From Lewinellaceae bacterium (GTDB lineage Bacteria > Bacteroidota > Bacteroidia > Chitinophagales > Saprospiraceae), in assembly GCA_016712415.1 (NCBI GenBank), contig JADJRC010000013.1, positions 105,128 to 169,127 of the forward strand: DNA of 64,000 bases, in the 5' to 3' direction. The stretch's first letter is position 1. The number at the start of each line of letters is the position of its first letter. The notes beneath the pieces were generated by a model. It did not search any database. It was not told the origin of the DNA and saw nothing but the letters and a program-made list of their open reading frames with translations. Both the position numbers and the translations under genes were made by a program. Positions 44,000 to 53,500 of this stretch are shown one piece after another.

Positions 44000-44743
44000 A
44001 TGACATTCGGCCACTTTCACATCGGAGGGTATTCAACTTACAGGAAGTACATTTTATATCTGCTGCTTGCGTTACTGCCGGGCCTGCCATGCCTGGCATT
44101 TTCAGGGAAATATCCTGTTCATAATTTTATGCCTTCCGACTATAAGGCCGGTATTCAGAACATAGATTTTGCTCAAAACAGGGACATGACGCTGTTTGTG
44201 GCGAACAACCTCGGCGTACTTTCCTATAATGGAAAAGCCTGGGAGCGGCATGCCTTCCAAACCGGCAAGAAGCAACGTTCCCTGGCATTTGACGAAAAAG
44301 CCGACCGCCTGTATTTTGGTTCACAGGGAGCATTCGGGTATTTCAACGGCGACTGGAGCATGGTGTCGCTCGTGGATAAAATACCGCGACCTTCCCCCGA
44401 TTTCGATGAAGTATGGGATGTTTTCCTGCTCAACTCAAAAGTCTATTTCTGCACTTTTCAGGGCATTTACGTTTATGACGGCCAGTCCATTTCCGTCCTC
44501 GTGCACAAGCATGGCTTTAACCGAACCTTTCAGGCCAATGGAAAGCTATTTGCCCAAAGCAGACAGGGCGAACTTTTTGAAATAAAAGACCAGGAACTCC
44601 TTGCCCTTCCTTATTTGCGCAATTCGAGCAACGAGACCATCGCCGGGGTTATTTCGCAGGAAGGCGGATACCTTCTGGTGTACAATTCTGGGAAAATCGA
44701 GTTTGCCACTTCATTTGGGGTTAGGGAAAATATGAAGGCCTGA
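44000..44743 (+). CDS. Membrane-bound Y_Y_Y/LuxR regulator, segment 1 (propeller start)
   Basis: The segment starts with ATG and a signal anchor (YILYLLLALLPGLPCLAFSG), followed by propeller-type beta repeats (LFVANNLGVLSYNGKAWE, DRLYFGSQGAFGYFNGDW) typical of the periplasmic sensor of Bacteroidota glycan regulators. A one-base loss near 44738-44743 closes the frame at NMKA-stop; the next frame continues at once with LSRVLQGKYVNHVLQL. The restored gene runs from 44000 to 46897. It is divergent from the glucan operon and probably senses glucan oligosaccharides. Confidence 0.75.
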   Translation: MTFGHFHIGGYSTYRKYILYLLLALLPGLPCLAFSGKYPVHNFMPSDYKAGIQNIDFAQNRDMTLFVANNLGVLSYNGKAWERHAFQTGKKQRSLAFDEKADRLYFGSQGAFGYFNGDWSMVSLVDKIPRPSPDFDEVWDVFLLNSKVYFCTFQGIYVYDGQSISVLVHKHGFNRTFQANGKLFAQSRQGELFEIKDQELLALPYLRNSSNETIAGVISQEGGYLLVYNSGKIEFATSFGVRENMKA

Positions 44744-46197
44744 GCAGGGTCTTGCAGGGCAAATACGTCAACCATGTTCTCCAGCTCTCCGACAGCCGCC
44801 TGGCCATCTCTACCCAAACGGCCGGCTTGTTCCTGTTCGATTTGCAAAAACAATCCGTCGAAAACATCACAACCCGGGACGGCTTATCGTCCAACGCCTG
44901 TCTGCGGGCATTTCAGGACTACTCCGGGAACCTGTGGGTGGGCATGCAAAACGGGATTGCCCTCGTTGACCTCAACTCCCCGATGCGTTTCATCAACCAG
45001 GAAATCAACATCGAGGGAAGTGGCTACGAAGCATACGCAAGGGAGGAAGGCACCTACTATTCCACCTCCAACGGCATCTACTTTTTGGCAAAAAACGCTG
45101 CCCGAAGCGTGTTCCTTAAAGGGACGGAAGGTCCCGCCTACGGCATGCAAAACATTGCCGGAAAACTGTATGCCGGGCATCATACCGGGCTTTTTCTGCT
45201 GGCCAACGGGACTGCGAAACGGATCGCCTACACGCATGGATTGTGGCAGGTAAAACAATTGCAGTCCAACCCCGAATTTGCCATCGGGGGCACCTACTCG
45301 GGTTTGTATCTTTTCAGGTTTAACGAAAAGCGGGAATTGCAGGGCGTCGGGAAAATCGGCGGCTTTGAAGAGTCAAGCCGTTTTTTTGAAGAAGACCGCG
45401 AGGGGAAAATCTGGGTCGGGCAGTTTTACAAAGGCTTGTACCAACTGTCCTTGCTGCCCGGTTTGATGACCGCTGCTACAAAAAAAATGACTGCCGGGCA
45501 GGGCCTCCCGGCGGATGAGCAACTTATTCTGAGTCGAATTGACAACGACCTTTACCTGGGTACCCCGAAAGGGGTGTACAAGATTGACCAGGTAAACAAC
45601 CGCATTGTAAAGTCGGAAACCTTTTCCAGGGTGATTGGAGAGCAACAGGTCTATTTGCTGGTGCAGGACAACCAAAAAAACGTCCACGTTTACACGGAAG
45701 ACATCGCAGGTTTTTTTAAACAAATCAGTTTCGGCAACTATACATTCGTGCCGTCCTCCCTGTTTCAGTTGCGGTATTCTTTCAACAACGACCTGCTGAA
45801 CATTTCGGTGCATACGGGCGACGGCGTGTTGTTCAATGCCAACGAAGGCTTTATCCAGTACAGACCCGAATTGGAAAACCGTTTGGCAGCAGAAAAGCCG
45901 CTGGTTGTAAGCAAAGTCGTCAATGTGGCGGAAGACAGCGTTTTGTATGCGCGAAAACCCTTTGAAATAAACCCGGAAAGCCCGGCGCAATTGACCGTTT
46001 CTTACCGGGCAAAGGTTTTGCAGTTCGAGGTGGAGGCATTTCAGTTCAATGAAGTGAACAACCAACAGTTTCGCTATTGTTTGAAGGGATTTGACGATGG
46101 TTACGGGGAATGGACCCACGCCACAGCCAAGGAATACACCAACCTTAAGGAAGGCGATTACGCGTTCAGTGTGCAGACCAAAAAATTACCTTGGGCA
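44742..46197 (+). CDS. Membrane-bound Y_Y_Y/LuxR regulator, segment 2 (propeller and Y_Y_Y)
   Basis: This is the continuation after the first frameshift. It has Reg_prop repeats (TRDGLSSNACLRAFQDYSG, LWVGMQNGIALVD) and the Y_Y_Y immunoglobulin-like domain (YCLKGFDDGYGEWTHA, TNLKEGDYAFSVQTK). At a run of six As (46180-46185) one A too many throws it out of frame: with five As it reads QTKNYLGQIITSQPLLLR and enters segment 3. Residues read past 46185 in this frame are spurious. Confidence 0.75.
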
Positions 46198-46897
46198 AAT
46201 AATAACCAGCCAGCCCCTTCTTTTGAGGGTAAACCCGCCGTTTCACAGGAGCCTGCTGGCCCGGATTTTATATGTGGCACTCGGCGTATTGTCCTTGCTG
46301 ATGGTATCCAGGTTGCAAAAGCGCCGTTACAACCTGAAGGCAATGGCAGTGGAAGATACAAAACAAAAAGAACTCCTGAAAAAGCAACAGGAATTGGTAG
46401 CGATAGAACGGCAAAAGGAGCAAGCGGTACGGCAAATAGAGGAGGATAAAATCAAGAGCGAATTGCGGCACATCAACAACCTGCTGGCCGCTTCCACCAT
46501 GAACCTGGTGGTGAAAAACGAGTTCATGGAAACCATCAAGGAAGAACTGAAAGAGGTGAAGCGAAAAGGGAAAAGCACGGAAACGAAGCAGGCACTGGAG
46601 AAAATCGTAAGGGAAATAGACACTACCCTGAGGCTTCAGGAAGACTGGAAACAGTTTGAATATCATTTTGACCAGGTTCACGGAGATTTTCTGAACCGTT
46701 TGAGGGAACAGTTCCATGACCTCACGCCCAATGAGCAAAAACTCTGCGCCCTGTTGCGGCTAAACCTGAGTACCAAGGAAATCTCCAACCTGATGAGCAT
46801 CTCCCTCCGGGGGGTGGAAATCGCCCGTTACCGCCTCCGCAAAAAACTGGGGCTGGACCAGGGGCAAAATTTGTCGAAGTTTATTTTGGAGTATTAG
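46184..46897 (+). CDS. Membrane-bound Y_Y_Y/LuxR regulator, segment 3 (helix and HTH)
   Basis: The last part carries a transmembrane helix (ARILYVALGVLSLLMVSRL), a coiled coil rich in Lys, Glu and Gln, and a C-terminal LuxR-type helix-turn-helix (LTPNEQKLCALLRLNLSTKEI, SLRGVEIARYRLRKKLGL). There is no kinase domain, so the regulator is a one-component type with periplasmic sensing and direct DNA contact by a membrane-tethered domain. Its likely target is the divergent promoter region with the CATCAAATATTT repeat. Confidence 0.8.
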   Translation, partial: NYLGQIITSQPLLLRVNPPFHRSLLARILYVALGVLSLLMVSRLQKRRYNLKAMAVEDTKQKELLKKQQELVAIERQKEQAVRQIEEDKIKSELRHINNLLAASTMNLVVKNEFMETIKEELKEVKRKGKSTETKQALEKIVREIDTTLRLQEDWKQFEYHFDQVHGDFLNRLREQFHDLTPNEQKLCALLRLNLSTKEISNLMSISLRGVEIARYRLRKKLGLDQGQNLSKFILEY

Positions 46898-46994
46898 AAT
46901 TTGCTTTTACAAAAATATGCGCTCCATCCAACTTTCCCTATCTTTAGCCGCAACCTTGTAATCTCCTAACCCGCAACCTTTTAATACGCTTCAT

Positions 46995-47606
46995 ATGCTC
47001 GTAAAAACCTACGCCGGCTCCGTTCACGGAGTGGACGCCCAGACTATTACAGTCGAGATCAACACCGGTGGCGCGGTGGGCAACACCGATAAACCCGGCA
47101 TTTTTATCGTGGGTCTGCCCGACAGTGCCGTACGCGAAAGCCTGCCCCGCATCGAAGCCGCCGTCAAGAACTCCGGCATCCGGCTTCCCCGGCTCAAAAC
47201 CATCATCAACCTTGCTCCCGCCGACATCCGCAAAGAAGGCTCGGCTTTCGACCTGCCCATTGCCATCGGCATGCTGGCCGGCTCGGGCGTAATCGCCACA
47301 GACGGGCTCGATCAGTATTTCATCATGGGCGAACTCTCGCTCGACGGCTCGCTGCGGCCCATCAAGGGCGCCCTGCCCATTTCCATCCAGGCCCGGAAAA
47401 GAAAATTTAAAGGTTTTATCCTGCCGAAGGCAAACGCCCGGGAGGCCGCCATCGTCAACGATGCTGGAGATATACGGCGTCGACAACCTGTGCGGAAGCC
47501 ATCGAAGTGCTGGGCGGGGAATCCGACGTCAAGCCCCTGGTGGTCAACACCCGTGAGGAATTTGCCAACGGCAGCAGCGTGTACGAAGTCGACTTTGCCG
47601 ACGTAA
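46995..47606 (+). CDS. comM: ComM/YifB Mg-chelatase-like AAA protein, N-terminal segment
   Basis: The segment starts with MLVKTYAGSVHGVDAQTI and has the N-terminal ribosomal-S5-like fold of ComM (VGLPDSAVRESLPRIEAAVK, IINLAPADIRKEGSAFDLP, GELSLDGSLRPIKGALP). Two one-base insertions, near 47463 and 47491-47494, break the frame; between them LEIYGVDNL is readable in the third frame. The restored protein continues at EAIEVLGGE into the segment ending at 48556. ComM is a hexameric helicase that promotes branch migration of incoming DNA in natural transformation. A weak -7-like TATCTTTA is at 46939-46946. Confidence 0.85.
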   Translation: MLVKTYAGSVHGVDAQTITVEINTGGAVGNTDKPGIFIVGLPDSAVRESLPRIEAAVKNSGIRLPRLKTIINLAPADIRKEGSAFDLPIAIGMLAGSGVIATDGLDQYFIMGELSLDGSLRPIKGALPISIQARKRKFKGFILPKANAREAAIVNDAGDIRRRQPVRKPSKCWAGNPTSSPWWSTPVRNLPTAAACTKSTLPT

Positions 47607-48556
47607 AGGGCCAGGAAAACATCAAACGCGCGCTTGAACTGGCTGCAGCCGGGGGGCACAACGTCATCCTGATCGGTCCGCCGGGCGCCGGCAAGACCAT
47701 GCTGGCGCGTCGCTTGCCCACCATACTGCCTCCCCTGACGCTGTACGAAGCGCTCGACACCACCAAGATACACTCGGTGTCGGGTGTATTGCCCGACAAC
47801 GCCTCGCTGGTCACCACACGCCCCTTCCGCGCGCCGCACCACACCATCAGCGATGTGGCGCTGGTGGGCGGCGGCTCCGACCCCATGCCCGGCGAGATCA
47901 GTCTGGCGCACAACGGGGTGCTGTTTCTCGATGAGTTGCCCGAATTCAAGCGCCAGGTGCTCGAAGTGATGCGCCAGCCGATGGAAGAGCGCCGCGTCAC
48001 CATCAGCCGGGCCAAGGTGACGGTGGATTACCCGGCCAGTTTTATGCTGGTGGCATCCATGAACCCCTGCCCCTGTGGCTATTACAACCACCCGGAGAAG
48101 GAATGTGTGTGCGGCCCCGGCGTCGTAAAGCGCTATTTGTCAAAGATATCCGGCCCGCTGCTCGACCGCATCGACCTGCACGTGGAGGTGACGCCGGTGA
48201 AAATCGAGGAACTCACCAACGCCGAGCGGCCAAAAGTCACCAGTACCGATATCCGCGAGCGGGTGTTGCGCGCCCGCGAGGTGCAGGCGGAGCGATTTAA
48301 AGACTTGAAGGACGTGTACTCCAATGCCCAGATGCCGAGCCGGATGGTGCGCGAGGTGTGCCAACTCAACGACACTGGCCTTACGCTGCTCAAAACCGCC
48401 ATGGAGCGCCTGCAACTGAGTGCCCGGGCTTTCGACCGGATATTAAAAGTGGCGCGCACGGCGGCGGATCTGGCGGGGAGTGCGGATATAAGGATCGAGG
48501 ATTTGGCGGAGGCGATACACTATAGGAGTTTGGATAGGGAGGGGTGGGCGGGGTGA
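47495..48556 (+). CDS. comM: ComM/YifB, AAA and C-terminal segment (same gene)
   Basis: This part contains the Walker A motif IGPPGAGKTMLARRLP, Walker B LFLDELPEF, the zinc-ligand-like loop NPCPCGYYNHPEKECVC, sensor region RIDLHVEVTPV and the C-terminal helical domain RILKVARTAADLAGS. It ends DREGWAG-stop at 48556. A 202-bp decayed copy of two pieces of this 3' region lies at 49877-50078, beyond three small accessory genes, so this locus has been a site of insertion or duplication. Confidence 0.92.
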   Translation, partial: EAIEVLGGESDVKPLVVNTREEFANGSSVYEVDFADVKGQENIKRALELAAAGGHNVILIGPPGAGKTMLARRLPTILPPLTLYEALDTTKIHSVSGVLPDNASLVTTRPFRAPHHTISDVALVGGGSDPMPGEISLAHNGVLFLDELPEFKRQVLEVMRQPMEERRVTISRAKVTVDYPASFMLVASMNPCPCGYYNHPEKECVCGPGVVKRYLSKISGPLLDRIDLHVEVTPVKIEELTNAERPKVTSTDIRERVLRAREVQAERFKDLKDVYSNAQMPSRMVREVCQLNDTGLTLLKTAMERLQLSARAFDRILKVARTAADLAGSADIRIEDLAEAIHYRSLDREGWAG

Positions 48557-48592
48557 AATACCAGCTCGGAAATTTATTTTGTGACCCTACAA

Positions 48593-48600
48593 TACCTTTG
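48593..48600 (+). promoter_or_regulatory. -7 box directly before the ATG at 48604
   Basis: TACCTTTG is an exact TAnnTTTG match ending four bases before the ATG, so the mRNA would be leaderless or nearly so. guaB shows a similar GACCTTTGCGCATG. No -33 TTG at 20 bp is visible. Confidence 0.4.
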
Positions 48601-48603
48601 CAC

Positions 48604-48780
48604 ATGGGCACCGACAGATCGCAAATCCGGGAACAGAAGGACACTGAAACTCAAAATCCCCTTACATCATTCTTCATTGGCGCCGTCATCGTGTTAGTCG
48701 CTATCGCGATATGCTCAAAACTGAGTTTATCAGGAGAGGGAGAAACCCCCCAGTTAAATCCAAAGACCAAGCAAAGTTAG
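48604..48780 (+). CDS. Small membrane peptide of the comM island
   Basis: The 58-residue product has a charged N-terminus and one hydrophobic helix (FFIGAVIVLVAIAICSKLSL). It overlaps the next ORF (ATG 48711) in another frame. Either both are real overlapping genes, or they are one gene with a frameshift near 48755-48775, in which case this is the membrane anchor of the following domain. No family is recognised. Confidence 0.45.
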   Translation: MGTDRSQIREQKDTETQNPLTSFFIGAVIVLVAIAICSKLSLSGEGETPQLNPKTKQS

Positions 48781-49121
48781 AGAAGCGGTTCAAGGAACTT
48801 GACGATTCGGAACAGTACGCATTAGTGGCTTCGGTGGATGGGTTTTACACTTGTGTACACAGTGGATGGAGTACCTACTGCTTGAAAGCCGGAGAAGTTT
48901 GGAAATATGGAGTTACCAGCAAAGGTGTATTTGGACGATATACAGCTTCTTTTTTGTTCAAGAACAAAGTGATCTACATTGCCCAGTTCAAGGGTAACAT
49001 TGCTGAATGTCTCAAGATGGAACAGGTCAAACTTTTCAATTACCCCTACTCCGCAGAGAATCTGGCTCGGCCTCCCGAAAAGCGTTTACCCAGGCCGCCC
49101 TATAATTCAATAATGCGGTAG
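48711..49121 (+). CDS. Putative GIY-YIG/URI-like domain protein
   Basis: The 136-residue product contains VDGFYTCVH, GEVWKYGVTSKGVFGRY, KNKVIYIAQFKG and ECLKMEQVKLFNY, then ends RLPRPPYNSIMR. The order of Y-K-Y-G-V-T, R-Y, F-x-G and E-x-x-K-x-x-x-Y resembles small GIY-YIG/URI-type nuclease domains of Bacteroidota accessory genes. The match is from memory and weak. The AT-richer sequence and the position between comM and its decayed copy suggest acquired DNA. Confidence 0.45.
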   Translation: MLKTEFIRRGRNPPVKSKDQAKLEKRFKELDDSEQYALVASVDGFYTCVHSGWSTYCLKAGEVWKYGVTSKGVFGRYTASFLFKNKVIYIAQFKGNIAECLKMEQVKLFNYPYSAENLARPPEKRLPRPPYNSIMR

Positions 49122-49122
49122 C

Positions 49123-49153
49123 TTGAACTTTTTCTTAGCACATCGTAACTTTG
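49123..49153 (+). promoter_or_regulatory. Consensus Bacteroidota promoter of the small gene at 49168
   Basis: TTG at 49123-49125 and TAACTTTG at 49146-49153, with 20 bp between them, match the consensus exactly. Transcription would start near 49159, 9 nt before the ATG. Confidence 0.65.
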
Positions 49154-49167
49154 TAAAAATATTCAAC

Positions 49168-49434
49168 ATGATTGTCCTTAAAGTAGTTGACGAGGATATT
49201 GCCGACAAAGTTGACATCCAATATATTCAAAACCAGTTTGCCAATCTGGAAAACATAGGTATCCTATATGTATGCACCCTCGAAGGAGGAGAAGAAGATG
49301 ATTGGATTGATGCGGATGGTATGCGAAATATTATCATTCATTTGCCTTACAAGGAGGTCAAAAAGCGCAGTGACATCAGGTCCCTGATGCTGGCAAAAGC
49401 TGAGGAGAGATTGGGGTTGGTATCATTAAATTGA
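49168..49434 (+). CDS. Small acidic protein of unknown function
   Basis: The 88-residue protein (MIVLKVVDEDIADKVDIQYI ... RLGLVSLN) has an acidic middle (LEGGEEDDWIDADG) and no signal peptide. A well-formed promoter directly upstream supports it as a real gene. It converges on the XRE regulator with no gap. Such a small gene beside an XRE gene can be one half of a toxin-antitoxin or immunity pair, but nothing in the sequence proves that. Confidence 0.55.
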   Translation: MIVLKVVDEDIADKVDIQYIQNQFANLENIGILYVCTLEGGEEDDWIDADGMRNIIIHLPYKEVKKRSDIRSLMLAKAEERLGLVSLN

Positions 49435-49875
49435 TCAAGTGTCACCCAAAGCCATCCTCACATATTCTTCAATTTTCTTCCTTGTTTCCATTTCAGGCTT
49501 TCTTTGATTCAGTTCAATGCGTCTCAAATTTGAAGCATCACAGCCAATCAGGTTGGCAACTTCTTTTTGAGTTTTTTCGGTAACAAGTCCGGCGTAGTAC
49601 AACTGCTTCCCGAGGGAACAGTCTTCTAGCTTGAAAGGAATGTAACCTATGAAATCGATGACTGCCTTGGCAAACTTGGCAGTTGGTTGGTTACGATTCA
49701 GCTCCCAATTGGTTACCATATCTGTGGATATTTTTAGAATCCCTGCTACTTCGGGTTGCGATAATTCGCGGTCAAGTCTCACCTTGCGAAGATGGTCACC
49801 CAGGGTTTTCAATTCCTTTGGATATGCAGGATTTGAGGGCTTTATGCCCTTCAATTGAGTTGACAGTACATACAA
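49435..49875 (-). CDS. XRE-family regulator with two helix-turn-helix domains
   Basis: The first HTH is at about residues 27-75 (LGDHLRKVRLDRELSQPEVA, VTNWELNRNQP); a second, similar one follows (KTQKEVANLIGCDASNLRRI, ELNQRKPEMETR). There is no ATG at the 5' end; TTG codons at 49875 or 49852 are the possible starts, and 49852 (LKGIKPSNPAYPKEL) fits the domain edge. The 5' end abuts the decayed comM copy, so the gene may have lost its original start or promoter. DNA binding is certain by family; targets are unknown. Confidence 0.75.
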   Translation of the reverse strand: MYVLSTQLKGIKPSNPAYPKELKTLGDHLRKVRLDRELSQPEVAGILKISTDMVTNWELNRNQPTAKFAKAVIDFIGYIPFKLEDCSLGKQLYYAGLVTEKTQKEVANLIGCDASNLRRIELNQRKPEMETRKKIEEYVRMALGDT

Positions 49876-49876
49876 C

Positions 49877-50078
49877 GAACCCCTGCCCCTGTGGCTACTA
49901 CAACCACCCCGAAAGGACTGCGTGTGCGGCCCCGGCGTCGTGAAGCGTTATCTGTCAAAGATATCGGCCCGCTGCTCGACCGCATCGACTTGCATATGGA
50001 AGTCCGGATATAAGGATTGAGGATTTGGCGGAGGCGATCCATTATCGGAGTTTGGATAGAGAGGGATGGGCGGGGTGA
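49877..50078 (+). pseudogene. Decayed duplicate of the comM 3' end
   Basis: Bases 49877-50003 align with comM 48061-48190 (the NPCPCGYYNHP-coding stretch onward), and 50004-50078 align with 48480-48556 including the TGA stop. The roughly 290 bp between are missing. Identity is about 90 percent with small indels, so the piece no longer codes. It marks the right edge of a 1.3-kb island whose left edge is the intact comM end. Confidence 0.85.
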
Positions 50079-50501
50079 GGTGTTGATAATAATCCGGTAT
50101 TCCCGTTAGCGAAGACGGCCAAACTGGCAAATATCACGCTTGGGCTGCTCACGTTGACTTGCGCCGGGTCAAAAGACCACGGCGCGGCGAGGGAACACCA
50201 AGAGAGGCGTAAATAGACCTTGGATTAAACATTTGATTTTCATAGCCATTAGGGCCGCGTAAAAAAACAAAGTCAAGATTAGTCATTATTTACGATTATA
50301 GAAATTTGTAAAAACACAATGATAATCGCCTTCAATGATGCCATAAATCGCAATTCGTAAATCCAAAAGCAGGCAGGCCTTAGATAATCTCATGAACGAA
50401 GTGGATGTCTGAACGACGCTGCCATTGTCTCCCTCCGGCAGAGAATCTGGCTGGCTCCGGCCTTCCGTCTTCACCTATTTTTCCTATCCCTCGATTTCCA
50501 A
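50079..50501. other. Intergenic stretch without a recognisable gene
   Basis: About 420 bp of mixed composition, GC-rich to about 50210 and AT-rich after. A 62-codon minus-strand frame (50286-50474) has no recognisable features. I see no terminator, IS or RNA gene here. Confidence 0.5.
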
Positions 50502-53500
50502 TTGGCACATCGACAAGTGCTGACGGCCATCTCGTTTTGGATTTTTCAGCCTCCGGAGTGCAGCCACTTCAGAGGCTGTTTTTGCAAAAACGCCATAAAA
50601 ACGGGGCCGTATTGCCCAATCTTTGGATATTTACCAGCACTAAACAAACGGTTAACTTTGCTGCCCTGTTTTCGTTTTTGGCCTTTGGTAGTTTTGTTTT
50701 TGGTTCAAACCAGGATTTGGAGCCAAAGCGCCGTTTTTGAAAAAATCACCAGCGAAAACGGCCTCTCGCAGGGCATGATTTTCGACATCCTTCAAACCCG
50801 CGACGGATTTCTGTGGGTGGCCACGAAGGACGGGTTGAACCGATACGACGGCTATAACTTCAAACTATACAGTCACAACCCCTTGGATTCTTTTTCGCTG
50901 GCGGAAGACAACGTGCCAGCTTTGTTTGAAGACAGTCGACGGCTGCTGTGGGTGGGCCTGGAAAGCAAAGGCATAGATGTTTATGACCCCCGAACCGGGC
51001 TGTTTCACCGTTGCCACCTGAATTTTGAGCACAACCAGAAACCTGCCGACTTTGACGTGTATGCCATCTGTGAGGCGGCAGACGGGGCCATCTGTTTGAT
51101 TCAGAAAGCCACCGGCATGGTGCGTGTGACAGTGCCGGAAGGCTATTTGACACAAGGCCCCGGCCCGGCAGGCGCCCTGAAGGCAGCCTTGTTCCCGGCC
51201 AGCCGTTTCGCTGCGCCGACGGATCAGGAGGACGTGATTTTGACGGCCATAAGGCCCCAATCCGATGGCAGTTTGCAGGTGTACACCAACCGGTCGGCCT
51301 ATCGGGTAGAAGCAGAACAAGGCACAGTGGAGCCTCTCGCCTTGCCTGTCGTCGACGATTTCTGGGCCGGTTTGCCCTTTGGCTTAGCCCATTGCCGCAA
51401 TGGGACGGTGGCGCCACAAGAGCTGCCCGCTTTGGGCAAAGTGAATTGGGCTATGGCGACCTCAGATGCCGACGGAAGTTCTTGGGTGTCTGTCAACAAC
51501 AAACTTTGGGGCCTAAAACCGGGAGATATCCCGGACTTCTCGACCCCGAAAGGGGTAGTAGACCAAGACCTATCCGCCGCCATGCCCGACCGCAATGGCA
51601 ACGTCTGGGTAGGCACGCAGGGCTATGGGCTGCGCAAATTCAAACCCCAAAAACAATTCTTCAATACGGGCGCGACAGGCAATAGCATCTGGGGGCTGTG
51701 GCGCGACATACGCGGCAAGTATTACTGCAAAGTAGTGAGCACGGTGTTCGCCTACGACCCTCTGAGCAAGACCCTGAGCGCTCAGCATGCATTCCCACAG
51801 GGGCCAGACCGGGTGCTGGATATGAGTATGGCCCCCAACGGCGACATTTGGCTGCTGGGCCGCGACAACGAGGAAAACGGAATGGGAACGCTTCAACACT
51901 ACTCGCCAGATGCGACCTTGCTCCAGACTTTCCAGTTCACGTTCAAATCCTACGTGTACGCCCGGCTGCTCAGGAGCCACAATGGTCAATACTGGATAAC
52001 GGGCATGGACTGCCAGTTGGCGCGGTTCAACCCGGCCTCTGGCCAGTTTGACTACTTCAGTTACGCCTCGCTTTTTGGAGAGACCGCGCAGACTGTGCGG
52101 GCTTTGGCCCTGGCAGAAGACGAAACGGTCGGCTCTGGATCGGCACACAGGAAGGGCTGGTGCATTTTCAACCCTCAATCCTTCGACTTCCAACTGATGC
52201 AGGTGGACCTGAAAGCCCCCAACAGTTTGAGCCACAACGTCGTCCTCTGCCTCTTGCCCGACCCGGCAGACCCCCAGGGCGCCCTCTGGATCGGCACCAA
52301 GGGCGGAGGTATCAATCGGCTCGACCTGAAAAACGGCCAGGTCCGATACCTCATGCCCGCCGACGGGCTGCCCGACAAAGTGGTGTACGGCATTTTGCCG
52401 GGGCGCGAAGCCGGAGAGTTCTGGTGCAGCACCAACCGGGGGCTGGCCAAGATCAGCCTGCCTTCAGCCCTGCCCTCTGATGAGGACTGGAAGAAAGCTG
52501 CCATCACGACCTACACTACTGCCAAAAACTTGCAAGACAACGAGTTCAACACGCAGGCTTTTTTCAAAGCCTCCAATGGAGAACTGCTGTTCGGGGGCGT
52601 GAACGGGCTGAACCGGTTTTTCCCGGAAGCCGTGCACCCCGACACCTTCCCGCGGCCCGTGTTCATCGTTGGCTTAGAGGTCAACCATGCACCAGCCACT
52701 TTCGGCCCAAACGAACTGCTGCAAAAACCGCTGGAATATCTGGACGAACTTCACCTGCGCTACTACCAGAACAACCTGTCCTTCGAGTTCGCCGCACTGG
52801 ATTTTACTGATCCAGCCCAAAACCGCTATCGCTATCGGTTGTTGGGCCTCGACCCCGATTGGGTGGAAACGGGCAGCCGCCGCTTCGCGCACTTTAACCA
52901 CCTCGCAGCTGGCCGCTACACGTTCCGGGTGCAGGGCAACAATGGCGAGGGCGGCTGGTGGGAAGCGGCCAATCCTATCACCGTGGTGATTCACCCGCCG
53001 TGGTGGCGCTCGAATTTGGCCTACCTGTTCTACTTCGCCCTGCTCGTTTGGGTGGGATGGCGGGCCTACCAATTTCAAATCCGCCGCGTGAAGGAACGCG
53101 AGCAACTGGCCTTCGAGCACCGCGAGACCGAGCGGGTGAAAGCGATGGAACAGATGAAAACCGATTTTTTCAGTAACGTGACGCACGAGTTCCGAACCCC
53201 GCTGACGCTGATGCTCGAACCTCTGCGTCGGGCTTTGCCCAAAATAACAAATTCAGAAGCGCACGAAAACGTCCGATTGGCAGAGGCCAACAGCCGAAAA
53301 TTGCTTGGCCTCGTCAACCAACTGTTGGACATGGCAAAACTCGAAAGCAGCCAAATGGCCCTTGACCTGCGGCGCGGGGATTTGGGCCAGACCCTGCGCG
53401 ACGTGTTCGAACGCTTTTTGCCGCTGGCCGAAAAACGAGGCGTAAAACTGAACTTCCGTAGTGAAGATTCGGGCACTTTTGAAAAATTGAAAAACCTGAT

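Noticed and set aside
50286..50474. 62-codon minus-strand frame before the hybrid sensor
   Set aside because: No motif, no promoter, and no ribosome-binding context; kept as intergenic.
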